In this document: positions 8,901 to 21,366 of the stretch, piece by piece
How positions within the stretch are numbered: the stretch's first letter is position 1
How the letters are laid out: every line of letters starts with the position of its first letter
Origin: Asaia bogorensis
Lineage (GTDB): Bacteria > Pseudomonadota > Alphaproteobacteria > Acetobacterales > Acetobacteraceae
Direction: 5' to 3'
Assembly (NCBI GenBank): GCA_945869965.1
Contig: CAMBRC010000015.1
Span: 1 to 56,073, forward strand
DNA: 56,073 bases
The notes under the pieces: generated by a model
Database searches by the model: none
Told to the model about the DNA's origin: nothing
The model's input: the letters and a program-made list of their open reading frames with translations, nothing else
Position numbers and translations under genes: made by a program

Positions 8901-9158
8901 TCAGACCGGGGTGGCGGTATCCGCCAGCACGGTCACCCGGGTTGGCGTGACTTCGGCGAAGCCGCCGGAGACCTGGAGGCTCTCGGTGACGCGGCCGCCT
9001 TCGTAAAGGCGGATCACGCCTTCCTGCAGCAGCACGATCATCGGCGCGTGTTGTGGCAGCACGCCCATCTCGCCCTCGGCGGCCGGGATCACCACCATGT
9101 CCACCGGGCGCGACAGCAGCAGCTTCTCGGGGCTGACGATTTCGAGATCGATGGGCAT
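8901..9158 (-). CDS. atpC: ATP synthase F1 epsilon subunit, short form
   Basis: The 85-residue epsilon subunit, last gene of the F1 operon. The N-terminal beta-sandwich is complete (DLEIVSPEKLLLSRPVDMVVIPAAEGEMGVLPQHAPM, then LQVSGGFAEVTPTRVTVLAD). The protein stops there: the C-terminal helical hairpin of about 45 residues found in usual 130-140 residue epsilon subunits is absent, with an ordinary stop codon and no trace of the domain downstream. The rotor contact should be retained and the helix-based inhibition lost. Confidence 0.92.
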   Translation of the reverse strand: MPIDLEIVSPEKLLLSRPVDMVVIPAAEGEMGVLPQHAPMIVLLQEGVIRLYEGGRVTESLQVSGGFAEVTPTRVTVLADTATPV

Positions 9159-9173
9159 GGGGCCAGGTCCTGG

Positions 9174-11530
<2,357 letters not shown>

Positions 11531-11565
11531 GGCGCGCTGCTACCCCCCTGGGATCGCTTCGGGGG

Positions 11566-13095
<1,530 letters not shown>

Positions 13096-13096
13096 A

Positions 13097-13696
13097 TCAG
13101 GCGGCTCCCTTCATGGCGTACTGCAGTCGCTGCAGCCGGGATTTCAAACTCGAGTCGAACAGCCGCGCGCCGATGCGCACAACCAAACCGCCAAGCAAGG
13201 CGGGCTCGACCTTCTTGACGATATTGACGTTGCCGTACCCCGCCTCGATCAGCCGGGCGCGAAGCTGCTGCTCCTGCACCTCGGTCAGCGGATGGGCGGT
13301 GGAAACCTCGGCCACGATGACGCCGCGCTTGGCGGCTACCAAGGCGGCGAAAGCAGTAATGACGCCGCGTAGCACGCCCATGCGGCGGTTGGACACGACG
13401 ACGCCGACGAAATCGAGCACGATCTTGCCGAAGCCCTGGGCCTCCAGCGCCGCGCGCAAGGCCTTCTGGGCGGTGTTCACGTCGATCAGCGGCGAGCGCA
13501 GCAGGCGCTTCAGGTCGGCGCTGTCGTCAATCAGCCGGCCCAGCGCGTCGAGCTGCTCGACCACCAGGTCAAGCTGGTGCTGGTCGGCGGCATGGGCATA
13601 CAGCGCGGCCGCATAGCGATCGACCAGCCCGCCACCGGTGGAAATCGTGTTGCCGCCAGAACCGCCGCCTGACTGGGATGTTTGCGCCGACGCCAA
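13097..13696 (-). CDS. atpH: ATP synthase F1 delta subunit
   Basis: The 199-residue delta subunit, the peripheral-stalk connector. Typical parts are [15 protein letters not shown] near the N-terminus and the closing [30 protein letters not shown] longer open frame reaches upstream to 13,912 but runs into the inverted repeat and encodes non-conserved sequence. I therefore take TTG 13,696 (start [12 protein letters not shown]), which gives the normal length. The exact start is the weak point; the gene itself is certain. Confidence 0.93.
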   Translation of the reverse strand: MASAQTSQSGGGSGGNTISTGGGLVDRYAAALYAHAADQHQLDLVVEQLDALGRLIDDSADLKRLLRSPLIDVNTAQKALRAALEAQGFGKIVLDFVGVVVSNRRMGVLRGVITAFAALVAAKRGVIVAEVSTAHPLTEVQEQQLRARLIEAGYGNVNIVKKVEPALLGGLVVRIGARLFDSSLKSRLQRLQYAMKGAA

Positions 13697-13886
13697 GGGC
13701 CCGGTTCCATATTCTGGGCGGCACACACGGCCGCCGGTGGGAGATGCAAGACACAGCACAATCCACAACGCCGGCAAGGCCGTCGCCACAGTTACGCTGA
13801 CGGAGCGGGCTCTATCATGGGGTTTCGCGGCAGGCAACATACCGGCGCGAAAGATTCGACGCTGAGGGAGACGGAAAGCAGGAAGC

Positions 13887-13996
13887 AGTTCTTTTTTGAA
13901 AAAAAGAACCAAAAAACTTTTATCCGTTCAGGCTCGGCCTCTCCGACTGGCAAACGGATAAAAGTCTTTTTGCTTCTTTTTCTTCAGAAAAAGAAG
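13887..13996. repeat. AT-rich nested inverted repeat (family 1, copy 1)
   Basis: The left end is the hairpin GTTCTTTTTT-G-AAAAAAAGAAC, followed by the arm CAAAAAACTTTTATCCGTT. After a 23-base centre the mirrored arm AACGGATAAAAGTCTTTTTG leads to a second hairpin, CTTCTTTTTC-TTCA-GAAAAAGAAG. Flanking GGAAGCA and TGCTTCC extend the symmetry. It lies upstream of the F1 operon and reaches into the 3' end of the 107-residue gene to its right, whose stop codon sits in the loop of the right hairpin. Confidence 0.9.
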
Positions 13997-14307
13997 GCCT
14001 TGCTTCCTTTCGCGGCCTGCCGCCGCACCGACCCGGTGATCTCCTGCCGCACCGTGACCGACACCACGCCCACCACCTGGCGCAGATTGCCCTCGACCAG
14101 ATGCACCATCTCCGCCGGCATCCGCTCCATGGCGATTTCCGCCCGCATTGCATCGCCGCGCCGCTCGGCGGTGAAGCTGTCAGGCGCCAGGTCGCGGCGC
14201 GCGAAGGGTTGGATCAGGCGCGCCAGCAGGCCGGGATCGGCATCGGCCAGGACGGAATAGCGGACGGCGGCGAGCTGGCCCACGAGGGACCACGGTTGCA
14301 TTGACAT
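13984..14307 (-). CDS. Small hypothetical protein ending inside a repeat
   Basis: A predicted 107-residue cytoplasmic protein. After MSMQPWSLVGQLAAVRYSVL comes ADADPGLLARLIQPFARRDLAPDSF and MRAEIAMERMPAEMVHLVEGNLRQVVGVVSVTV. The alternating pattern recalls an ACT-type small regulatory domain (acetolactate synthase small-subunit-like), but the match is weak and I do not name it. The last residues (KGSKAFFF) are encoded by the family 1 repeat, so the natural C-terminus has been replaced or extended. ATG 14,307 is chosen by pattern. Confidence 0.6.
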   Translation of the reverse strand: MSMQPWSLVGQLAAVRYSVLADADPGLLARLIQPFARRDLAPDSFTAERRGDAMRAEIAMERMPAEMVHLVEGNLRQVVGVVSVTVRQEITGSVRRQAAKGSKAFFF

Positions 14308-14350
14308 GGGGAACGACTCCGAGAGCGGGCGGTAGGGCAAACGCGCGTGA

Positions 14351-14375
14351 AAACCCCGGCTGCTAGGCAGCCGGG
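14351..14375 (-). terminator. Terminator of the ftsEX-plsC-DUF2125 transcript
   Basis: A perfect nine-base stem, CCCGGCTGC-TAG-GCAGCCGGG. Read on the minus strand it is followed by GTTTTC, a Rho-independent layout. It lies between the end of the DUF2125 gene and the start of the next minus-strand gene, and so ends the long ftsE-led transcript. Confidence 0.75.
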
Positions 14376-14427
14376 CCTGTAATTCGCGCAATGCCGCTCC
14401 AGGTCATCATGCGAAAAGCCTATCAGG

Positions 14428-15492
14428 TCATTGCGGCGGGCGCCATACCAGTTCGGGAACCCTGACCAGTGGAATCCGGCCCAACGCCCCCCCGCCTAGC
14501 GACAGGGTCCGGTTCGCCAGGGTGAGCGGCACCTCCACCACCGGCGCGCCCCCCCCGGCCGGCGGCCGCGCCATCAGCCCCAGCACCGCCCCGGCGGCCA
14601 TGGCGCTGCGCGGCGTCAGCACCCCGGCGGCGGTCAGCGCCCGCAGCACCGCGGCATGGCCGGCAACCCGCGCCGTCGCCCCCCCGGCAGGCTGCAACTG
14701 TCCGTCCAGCGTCACGGTGGCGCGGCCGGACAGCGTCACCTCGCCCCAGGCCAGCTCCAGCTGGCGCAACTCCATCACCCCGCCGCCATCGCGCCACGCC
14801 GTCGCCCGGTCGGCCAGGTCGACGATCCGCGGCACCGGCCCGGTGACCACGAGCTCGACCAGCAGGCGCTCGATCGCCGGCCCCAATGGCCAGGCCTGCG
14901 CCGGTGGCAAGGCCACGCCCCGGGCGGCAATGCTGACCGTCACCGCCGCCTCGCCCTTCAGCGCCGCCGGCTGTTGCGCCGCGCCGATCTCCAGTCGCGC
15001 GATGCCGAACGGTCCGGCGGGCAAAGCTGCCTGGAGGGCCGCGATGTCGATGGCGATGGCGCGCGCCGGGCCCCCAAAGGCCAGCTCCACCTCGGTGCGC
15101 AGGCGCTCGGCGCTGAACGGCACCGGAGCCGCCAAGCCGACTTGCAACGATTGCCGCCCGTCGACGTTGACGATCAGGATGCGTGGATTGGCGAAGCCGA
15201 TCGACACCGAAAGCCGCTCGGCCTGCCAGCGCGCCGTGTCGCCGGGCAGGTTACTGAACGGTCCGGCGGCCGACAGGTCCGCCACGTCGACGGTCGCCGC
15301 CAACGGCCAGCCGCTCCGCCGTGGCACCCCGGCGCTGGCCCGCCAGCCAGGGAAAGGCGGCGCCGCCAGGTTGGCCACCAGCTCGCGCTCGATCGCCGCC
15401 ACCGCCCACCACCAAATTCCGCCATGCACGGCCACCAGCAGCAGCAGCACGCCGCCGACGATCAGGCCGATGCGTTTCCAATTCATCCCCAT
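14428..15492 (-). CDS. DUF2125 domain protein
   Basis: A 354-residue protein anchored by one N-terminal membrane helix (MNWKRIGLIVGGVLLLLVAVHG) with a large periplasmic part. The pattern after the helix, WWWAVAAIERELVANLAAPPFPGW.ASAGVPRRSGWPLAATV, is that of DUF2125 proteins of alphaproteobacteria, which resemble periplasmic lipid-handling domains; the function is unknown. It is the last gene of the ftsE-ftsX-ydcF-plsC run, 60 bases after plsC, which suggests an envelope role. Confidence 0.75.
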   Translation of the reverse strand: MGMNWKRIGLIVGGVLLLLVAVHGGIWWWAVAAIERELVANLAAPPFPGWRASAGVPRRSGWPLAATVDVADLSAAGPFSNLPGDTARWQAERLSVSIGFANPRILIVNVDGRQSLQVGLAAPVPFSAERLRTEVELAFGGPARAIAIDIAALQAALPAGPFGIARLEIGAAQQPAALKGEAAVTVSIAARGVALPPAQAWPLGPAIERLLVELVVTGPVPRIVDLADRATAWRDGGGVMELRQLELAWGEVTLSGRATVTLDGQLQPAGGATARVAGHAAVLRALTAAGVLTPRSAMAAGAVLGLMARPPAGGGAPVVEVPLTLANRTLSLGGGALGRIPLVRVPELVWRPPQ

Positions 15493-15552
15493 GCCATCGC
15501 AAGGCAGTGGAATCGAACCTTTGATACAAATTTCCTCATCGCTGCCACGGCT

Positions 15553-16326
15553 TTACGTCGCCTTCCTGGGATGCCTGCTGAAGTCGAACGCCGCACCGCC
15601 CACAGAGTTGTCCACAGTAACCCCCTGGGCATACAGCGCCGTCAGCCGCGTCATCAGCTCCGCTCGCGGCAACCGGGCGGGCAACGGCGGCTGGATGGCG
15701 ATATGGATCACCCCGGGGTCTTTTCGAAACGTTCGCCGCCCCCAGCGCAGCCCGGAATCGGTCACCACCGGGATCACCGGCAGCCCGGTCCGCGCCGCCA
15801 GCGCAGCCACGCCCGGCTGCAAAGGCAGCGGCGCGCCGGGCGGGGCGCGTGAACCCTCGGGGAAGATCACGATCTGCCGGCCAAGCGCCACCGCGTTGTC
15901 GGCGGCGCGCAACAGTCCGCGGATCGCCGAGGCCCCGCCCTGCCGGTCCACCGGGATCATGCCCATCTTGTGGCAGAGCGTGCCGTAGAACGGAATCCGC
16001 GACAGCTCCTGCTTCAGCACATAGGCAGCCTCGGGCACCAGCAACAGCCAGACCACCGTGTCGAACGCCGACTGGTGTTGTGAGACAATCAGCGCCGGGC
16101 CATGCGCCGGCAGATGCTCGCGCCCGCTGATCACCACGGTGATGCCGCACAGCCGCCGCAGAGGCCCGAGCACGATCCGCGCCCAGAACTTGGCCACCCC
16201 GCGCGCCCAGGATTGCGGCCCCGGCAGCACCAGGGCGCTCAGCACCGCCACCACCACGGTGGCGGTGTAGAACCACAGGTTGAACACAGTCGAGCGTAGC
16301 CAGATCATCCATCCCCCCCAGATCAT
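15553..16326 (-). CDS. plsC: 1-acyl-sn-glycerol-3-phosphate acyltransferase
   Basis: A 257-residue membrane acyltransferase that makes phosphatidic acid from lysophosphatidic acid. The catalytic HX4D motif is HQSAFD near residue 82. The substrate-binding motif is FPEGSR near 150, and PVIPVVTDSG forms the fourth block. One or two N-terminal membrane helices precede it. The start overlaps the ydcF stop as ATGA. Confidence 0.93.
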   Translation of the reverse strand: MIWGGWMIWLRSTVFNLWFYTATVVVAVLSALVLPGPQSWARGVAKFWARIVLGPLRRLCGITVVISGREHLPAHGPALIVSQHQSAFDTVVWLLLVPEAAYVLKQELSRIPFYGTLCHKMGMIPVDRQGGASAIRGLLRAADNAVALGRQIVIFPEGSRAPPGAPLPLQPGVAALAARTGLPVIPVVTDSGLRWGRRTFRKDPGVIHIAIQPPLPARLPRAELMTRLTALYAQGVTVDNSVGGAAFDFSRHPRKAT

Positions 16327-16973
16327 CCACCCCCCTTTGGCGCCGCACCCGGTGCGAACGCCGCTTCCTCGTCACGCGTGGTCCAGCCGGACAGCCCGAG
16401 CAGCGCGCCCAGCCACTTGCCGTACTCCGCCGCCAACAGCCGCAGCGGCACCTGGTCCTGCCCGTCCGGCAGATGTGGCACCAGCGGCACGGGATGCAAA
16501 GCCACCGTCCCCGGCAGCGTCCGGCCCAGTTCCAGCAGCGCCCGGCGCATGTGATAGCCGGAAGTGACCACGATCAGCGAATGCAGCCCGTGCGCCGCCG
16601 CCCATTCCGCCGCCTCGCGCGCATTGCCGCGGGTCGAGCGTGCCCCGCGCCCCAGCGTCACCGGCCGCCGTGCCACCTGGGCGGCAAGCTCTCCGCCCCG
16701 CCCCGCCCCGGCCAGCCCCGCCCCGGCCAGCAGATCGGGCAACGCCCCCGCCCCGGTGCCGGAGATCAGCAGCAACTCGGCGCGCTTCTCGGCCAACAGG
16801 CGCAGCCCCAGCTCGATCCGCCCGGCGCCCCCGGTCAGCACGACAATCCCCCCGGCCAGCGGCGGCCCCGGTGCGGACCGGCGCGCATCGATCGCGAACC
16901 AGACGAAGCCGGCGCCGAACAGCACGATCGCGGCGACCAGCCCGGTTAGGCCAATCCGGACAGCGACGCTCAC
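16323..16973 (-). CDS. YdcF/DUF218-family membrane-anchored protein
   Basis: A 216-residue DUF218 protein with one N-terminal membrane helix (RIGLTGLVAAIVLFGAGFVWF). The family fold is visible as GGIVVLTGGAGRIELGLRLL near residue 40, STRGNAREAAEW near 115 and the ITSGYHMRR-like VVTSGYHMRRALLEL near 140. Relatives such as SanA/ElyC act in envelope integrity; the reaction is unknown. I choose GTG 16,973, which overlaps the ftsX stop as GTGA, over ATG 16,991 inside ftsX. Confidence 0.85.
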   Translation of the reverse strand: MSVAVRIGLTGLVAAIVLFGAGFVWFAIDARRSAPGPPLAGGIVVLTGGAGRIELGLRLLAEKRAELLLISGTGAGALPDLLAGAGLAGAGRGGELAAQVARRPVTLGRGARSTRGNAREAAEWAAAHGLHSLIVVTSGYHMRRALLELGRTLPGTVALHPVPLVPHLPDGQDQVPLRLLAAEYGKWLGALLGLSGWTTRDEEAAFAPGAAPKGGG

Positions 16974-17914
16974 GGCAGGCGCCGCAGCCATGCCCGCACC
17001 GCGCCCTGGGCGGCGATATAACCGATCGCCGCCGCACTCAGCGGCAGCGCCGGCAAGGCCCAGAACAAAAGCGGCGGCAGGCGCGGCAAGGTGGCGAGCA
17101 ACGCGGCCAGGTCGGGCAGCCCCGGCTCGACCGGCGCCGGGCTGACGAACGGTGCGGCCAGCGCGGTCAGCACCACCACCACCGGCACCGCGAGCACCAG
17201 CCCGGCGATCCCGCCCAACGCCGCCGCCCGGCTGGCGCGCCGGGCAAAGCGGTCGGCGACATAGAAATCGGTGGCCCCCAGCCCGTGCAGCGTCTCCACC
17301 ACCCCGCGCCGCGAGGCCAATGCCGCCCGCGTCGCCACCACGATGACCGCCCCGGCAACCGCCGCCACCAGGCCGAGTGCCGCCAGCGCGCACAGCCACA
17401 AGCTGTCCGCCAGCAACGCCAGCCGGCGCACCCACAGCGCGTGACTTTCAACCAGCGTGCCGGGCGCCGCCGCCTCCAGCCGCGCGGCCAGCGCTGCCAG
17501 ATCGACCCCGGCGCCGCTCACCGTGACCGCGATCACCGCCGGCAACGGCAGCGCCAGCTGCTCGGCGCTGCTCCCCAGCCACGGGCGCAACAGGTCGGAC
17601 AGCTCGGCATCGCCCAACGGCCGCACCGCGGCGATCCCCGGCGTGCCGCGCAACAGCGCCGTTACCCGGTCGCGCCTTGTCTCGCCGCTGGCCACCGGCG
17701 GGCTCGGCGCCGTTCCGGGGCGCGGCACCTGCACCGTCAGCGTCGCCGCCGCCCCCTGTTGCCAGTGCCGCCCCAACTCCGCCGCCCCTTGGGCGCCGGC
17801 GATCGCCAGCGCCGCCAGGAAGGTCATGGCGGCCACGATCAGCGGCAGGATCCGCCAGCCCGGCGCATGGCGCAGGCCCAGCCCGTCCAGCCGCGAGGGA
17901 CGCGGCCTATCCAT
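16970..17914 (-). CDS. ftsX: Cell division ABC transporter-like permease FtsX
   Basis: A 314-residue FtsX. A membrane helix near the N-terminus (RILPLIVAAMTFLAALAIAG) is followed by a periplasmic domain of about 130 residues, with a cluster of three helices at the C-terminal end. With FtsE it couples septal peptidoglycan hydrolase activation to division. It overlaps ftsE by eight bases upstream and the YdcF gene by four downstream, so the whole run is one translationally coupled operon. Confidence 0.92.
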   Translation of the reverse strand: MDRPRPSRLDGLGLRHAPGWRILPLIVAAMTFLAALAIAGAQGAAELGRHWQQGAAATLTVQVPRPGTAPSPPVASGETRRDRVTALLRGTPGIAAVRPLGDAELSDLLRPWLGSSAEQLALPLPAVIAVTVSGAGVDLAALAARLEAAAPGTLVESHALWVRRLALLADSLWLCALAALGLVAAVAGAVIVVATRAALASRRGVVETLHGLGATDFYVADRFARRASRAAALGGIAGLVLAVPVVVVLTALAAPFVSPAPVEPGLPDLAALLATLPRLPPLLFWALPALPLSAAAIGYIAAQGAVRAWLRRLP

Positions 17915-18590
17915 CGCGCACCAGCCGCCCGCGCGCCAGTTCCAGCGCCTCGCCGGGATGGCGCTCGACCAGCGCCATGTTGTGCGTGGCGACGATCACC
18001 GTGGTGCCCAGCCGGTTCATCTCGCGCAACAGCACCATCAGCCGCTCGGCCTGGACATCATCCAGGTTGCCGGTCGGCTCGTCGGCCAGCAGCAACAACG
18101 GCCGCACGATCACCGCCCGGGCAATCGCCGCGCGCTGCTGCTCGCCGCCGGACAGGAAAGTGGGGCGCATGGCGGCGACCTTGGACAGCCCGACCCAGCG
18201 CAGCATCTCGGTCACATCCGCGCGCAACTGCCCCTCCGCCCGGCCAGCCAGGCGCAACGGGAGTGCGACGTTGTCGAACACCGACAAGTGGGACAGCAAG
18301 CGAAAATCCTGGAACACCATGCCGATGCGCCGCCGCAGCGCCGGCAACTCGCGCCGTCGCGCCTGCCCGACCTCGACGCCCATCAGGTGCAGCTTGCCGC
18401 GTGTCGGCCGGGCTGAGACGTGCAACAGCCGCAGCAACGACGACTTGCCAGCGCCCGACGGCCCGAGCAGCCAACGCCAGCCGCCGCCGGGCACGCTGAA
18501 CGACAGCGCCTGCAGCACCTCCGGCGCCGCGGCATCAGCGCCATCCTCGCTGCTGCCGTAGTGCAGCCCCACGCCCTCTGCCCGAATCAT
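17907..18590 (-). CDS. ftsE: Cell division ATP-binding protein FtsE
   Basis: A 227-residue ABC ATPase. Walker A is GPSGAGKSS near residue 43, the Q-loop FQDFRLL near 92, the signature LSGGEQQR near 146 and Walker B LLLLADEPTGNLD near 170, with H in VATHNMAL. It heads the minus-strand operon and is divergent from the zinc-ribbon gene, with a 122-base shared upstream region that contains a GGTAT...ATACC dyad. Confidence 0.95.
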   Translation of the reverse strand: MIRAEGVGLHYGSSEDGADAAAPEVLQALSFSVPGGGWRWLLGPSGAGKSSLLRLLHVSARPTRGKLHLMGVEVGQARRRELPALRRRIGMVFQDFRLLSHLSVFDNVALPLRLAGRAEGQLRADVTEMLRWVGLSKVAAMRPTFLSGGEQQRAAIARAVIVRPLLLLADEPTGNLDDVQAERLMVLLREMNRLGTTVIVATHNMALVERHPGEALELARGRLVRDG

Positions 18591-18712
18591 GCCGGCTTCC
18601 CTTCACCCGCCTTGTGCCACTGATCGGGGGCGTGCCGGAAGCGCCCGATGCAGCGGTATGGTTGCAATACCGATGGCCAGCCGCCACCATCGGGCGTTGC
18701 TGGAATGAATGA

Positions 18713-19162
18713 ATGCGGATCGTCTGCCCGTCCTGCCAGGCCGCCTACGAGGTGCCGGAAAAGCTGCTGAGCGGCGCGCCACGCAAGGTGCGCTGCGCGC
18801 GCTGCGGCGATGCATGGGTGCCGGAGGCGGTCGTCGTCGCTGTGCCGGCGGTGGAAGAAGTGCTGCCGCCGGCGCCCGAACCGGAGCCTGAACCCGAACC
18901 TGTGCCGGAGCCGCCGGCGCACGTGGCCCCCCCGCCCGCCCCCCCGCTGGCCGCCGTCGTGCCGTTGGTAGCGGACCGTCTGGTGCGGGAGCCGGATGCG
19001 CCACCTCCCCGGCGCGGCAAGCCGGTGCTGGCGGCGATCGCCTGGGCGGCGAGCCTGGCGCTGTTGGGCGGTGCCGGCTGGGCCGCAGTGGCATGGCGGG
19101 CCGAAATCATGGCCGCCTGGGCGCCGAGCCAGCGGCTGTTTACGTTGTTGGGCTTGGACTAG
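18713..19162 (+). CDS. Zinc-ribbon (MJ0042-type) single-pass membrane protein
   Basis: A 149-residue protein. Residues 1-37 form the zinc ribbon (CPSC...CARC) of the MJ0042 type. A Pro/Glu-rich linker (residues 50-100, with an EPEPEPEP run) leads to a membrane helix at about 107-130. Such genes commonly lie beside ftsE in this bacterial group; a redox or metal-sensing role is only a guess. The last 23 bases overlap the end of the paaK remnant on the other strand. Confidence 0.75.
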   Translation: MRIVCPSCQAAYEVPEKLLSGAPRKVRCARCGDAWVPEAVVVAVPAVEEVLPPAPEPEPEPEPVPEPPAHVAPPPAPPLAAVVPLVADRLVREPDAPPPRRGKPVLAAIAWAASLALLGGAGWAAVAWRAEIMAAWAPSQRLFTLLGLD

Positions 19163-20027
19163 GACCCAGCCGCCGCATGGTCCGCGCGGTGCCGGGCAGC
19201 AGGCGGGTGATGGTGCCGGTGCGATAGCGGATGACCGGCATCGCCTCGCGGGTCAGCGCGGTGATGACGAGTTCGCCTTCCTCTCCGTCCGGCAGCACCC
19301 GGCCGGTCCGCGGGTTGATGATCTCCGGATAGAAATGGTCCTCCCAGAGGGTCAGCCCGTCCTTGGTCTCCACGCATTCCTGGGCGACGCCAAGGCCGAA
19401 GATCCCCGAGGGATCGCCGATTGCCACCGCATGGATGTCGAACCGGTCTTCGATCACCGATCGTGTCCAAGACGCGCCAGCGATGATGGCAAGCCTGAGG
19501 CTGGTCATGCCAGGATCGATGCCGGCGGTGGTGATGATCGCCTCGGGCAGGAGGCCGTTGCAGCCGTCCGGGACGACGGCGCAGCCGTATTTCTCGATGC
19601 CGTCGCGCAGGCCGCAATCGCCCTGGACCAGCCAGCCCGGCCGCAGCCCGGCGGCGCGCAGGGAGCGGGCGATGACCGCGCGCCAGTGGTCGATGTCCCG
19701 CTCGGTGTAGCCGATCAGCGCCGGCCCGGCCTCGAGCCGGGCGATGCGGGAGCGGGGGACGGCGAACAGGCCGAACGGGTAGGCGTCGCGCAGATCCCGG
19801 CCGGTGGTGAAGGGAAAGCGGGCGAGGTCGGCCAGCGAGTCGAGATCGTCGGGGTGGATCCGGACGGCGTCGAAGGCGAGCTTGTGGGTGGGCACGCGTT
19901 CATAGGCGTGGCGCAGGGTCCAGCGCAGGCGATCGGTCTGCAAGGCGCGCAGGCGCTCGATCGGCCAGGTTTCGACGGGTTCGAGCGTGTCCTCGTCGGG
20001 CGTCAGGTCGGCCTTGGTTTCGCTCAT
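19140..20027 (-). pseudogene. paaK: Decayed phenylacetate-CoA ligase, frame still open
   Basis: The 295-codon open frame has PaaK homology from the N-terminus ([39 protein letters not shown]) to [23 protein letters not shown] normal PaaK is about 435 residues. The nucleotide-binding motif SSGTTGKPT, expected after FAVP, is missing. The YGYGLFTGGLG and SGGQTE regions are replaced or deleted, and the last 100 or so residues, with the catalytic lysine domain, are absent. It keeps an ATGA overlap with paaI. All indels are in frame, which hides the damage from gene callers. It cannot be an active ligase. Confidence 0.8.
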
Positions 20028-20449
20028 GCCTCGAAGAACACCGCCCCGATCGTTCGCGAATGCCCGCGCAGTTCGGCGATCACTTCGCCGGATTGATCGG
20101 TGACCCGCACGTCGTAGATGCCGGAGCGTCCGGCGCGGTGACGTTCCTCGCCGATGGCGGTCAGCCGGTCGCCGAGCTGGGCCGGGCGGAGGAAGCTGAT
20201 CTCGCACTGCGCGGCCACGCACTTGGCGTTGCGGCTGTTGCAGGCAAAGGCGAACGTCGAATCCGCCAGGGTGAAGATGAAGCCGCCATGGCACATGCCG
20301 TGGCCGTTGGTCATGTCGGCGCGCACGGTCATCGCCATGCGCGCGCTGCCGGGGCCGACAGCTTCCAGTACGAGGCCGAGGCCTCGGCTGGCATTGTCGT
20401 CGGCCCACATTGCGGCGGCGCAGGCCTCGGCCAAGGCTTGCGGTTCCAA
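20024..20449 (-). CDS. paaI: PaaI-type hydroxyphenylacetyl-CoA thioesterase
   Basis: A 141-residue hotdog-fold thioesterase. [24 protein letters not shown] near residue 50 contains the catalytic Asp region of PaaI. PaaI releases CoA from dead-end intermediates of phenylacetate degradation. It sits six bases after paaG and overlaps the paaK remnant. Whether the complete paa pathway exists elsewhere cannot be seen here. Confidence 0.88.
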   Translation of the reverse strand: MEPQALAEACAAAMWADDNASRGLGLVLEAVGPGSARMAMTVRADMTNGHGMCHGGFIFTLADSTFAFACNSRNAKCVAAQCEISFLRPAQLGDRLTAIGEERHRAGRSGIYDVRVTDQSGEVIAELRGHSRTIGAVFFEA

Positions 20450-20454
20450 GAGGA

Positions 20455-21258
20455 TCAGCGGCCCTTGAACTGGGCCGGGCGCTTTTCCAGGAACGCGGTG
20501 ACGCCTTCCTTGTGGTCCTCGGTCCGGCTGGCCATCGCCTGGAGGTCGCGTTCCAGGTCAAGCTGCTCGTTCAGGCTGTTGCCCGCGCTGGCGGCAGCAA
20601 TCGCCCGGCGCGACATCAGGATCGACTTGGTCGGCATGGAGGCGAGCTTGGCGGCCATCTTGTGCGCCTCCTCCATCAGCTTGTCGTCGTCGAAGACGCC
20701 CCAGATCAGGCCCCATTCCAGCGCCTTCTCCGCCGGCAACGGCTCGGCCAGCATCACCATGCCGCGGGCGCGGGCCGGGCCGACCAAGTTGGGCAGGAAC
20801 CACGTGCCGCCGCAATCCGGCACCAGCCCGATGCGGGTGAAGGCCTGGAGGAAATAGGCCGAGCGGGCGGCAATCGTGATGTCGCAGCCCAGCGCGATCG
20901 AACTGCCGGCGCCAGCAGCTATGCCGTTCACCGCCGCGATCACCGGCATGCGCATGACGGCAAGTTTGCGGGCGAGCGGGTTCCACGTCTCCTCGATCGA
21001 ATTGCCGGCGTCCTTCTTGACCGTCCCGTCGCCCGGCTCCGGCGCCTGGTTGCGCCCGGCCAGGTCGGCCCCGGCGCAGAAGCCGCGGCCGGTGCCGGTC
21101 AGGATCAGCGCGCGGCAGGTCTCGTCGGCTTCGGCCTCCAGCAGCTTCTCCATCAAGGCCACATGTGTGGCACGGTCCAGCGCATTCAGCCGGTCCGGCC
21201 GGTTGATCTGCACCACCCGGTAGCCCTTGTGGATTTCCACCAGAACCGCATCGCTCAT
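20455..21258 (-). CDS. paaG: PaaG-like enoyl-CoA hydratase/isomerase
   Basis: A 267-residue crotonase-fold protein, closest in pattern to PaaG (ring-opening isomerase of epoxyphenylacetyl-CoA). Oxyanion-hole segments are [13 protein letters not shown] near residue 65 and [16 protein letters not shown] near 115, followed by [22 protein letters not shown] 21,258 follows AAGGGAAACG. It is the first gene of a three-gene unit paaG-paaI-(paaK), divergent from the acyl-CoA synthetase. A role in ordinary beta-oxidation is possible. Confidence 0.82.
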   Translation of the reverse strand: MSDAVLVEIHKGYRVVQINRPDRLNALDRATHVALMEKLLEAEADETCRALILTGTGRGFCAGADLAGRNQAPEPGDGTVKKDAGNSIEETWNPLARKLAVMRMPVIAAVNGIAAGAGSSIALGCDITIAARSAYFLQAFTRIGLVPDCGGTWFLPNLVGPARARGMVMLAEPLPAEKALEWGLIWGVFDDDKLMEEAHKMAAKLASMPTKSILMSRRAIAAASAGNSLNEQLDLERDLQAMASRTEDHKEGVTAFLEKRPAQFKGR

Positions 21259-21366
21259 CGTCGTTTCCCTTGTGCCCATATCCTTGCGGCAAACCATAGC
21301 CGCGCCGTCGCAGGGATGCCAATGTGGCAGCACCCGCACGTCCCGGGTCAACGATGGAAGCTGAAA

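Noticed and set aside
13697-13912. An N-terminal extension of atpH
   Set aside because: The additional 72 codons reach into the repeat and are not like any delta subunit.
13887-13996. Family 1 repeats as ordinary Rho-independent terminators
   Set aside because: The stems are AT-rich and the base runs lie on the wrong side or within the stem; several copies are between divergent genes or inside a co-oriented cluster.
16640-18499. A 619-codon open frame on the plus strand opposite ftsEX
   Set aside because: Low-complexity Arg/Pro/Gln translation; the opposite strand encodes clear FtsE, FtsX and YdcF.
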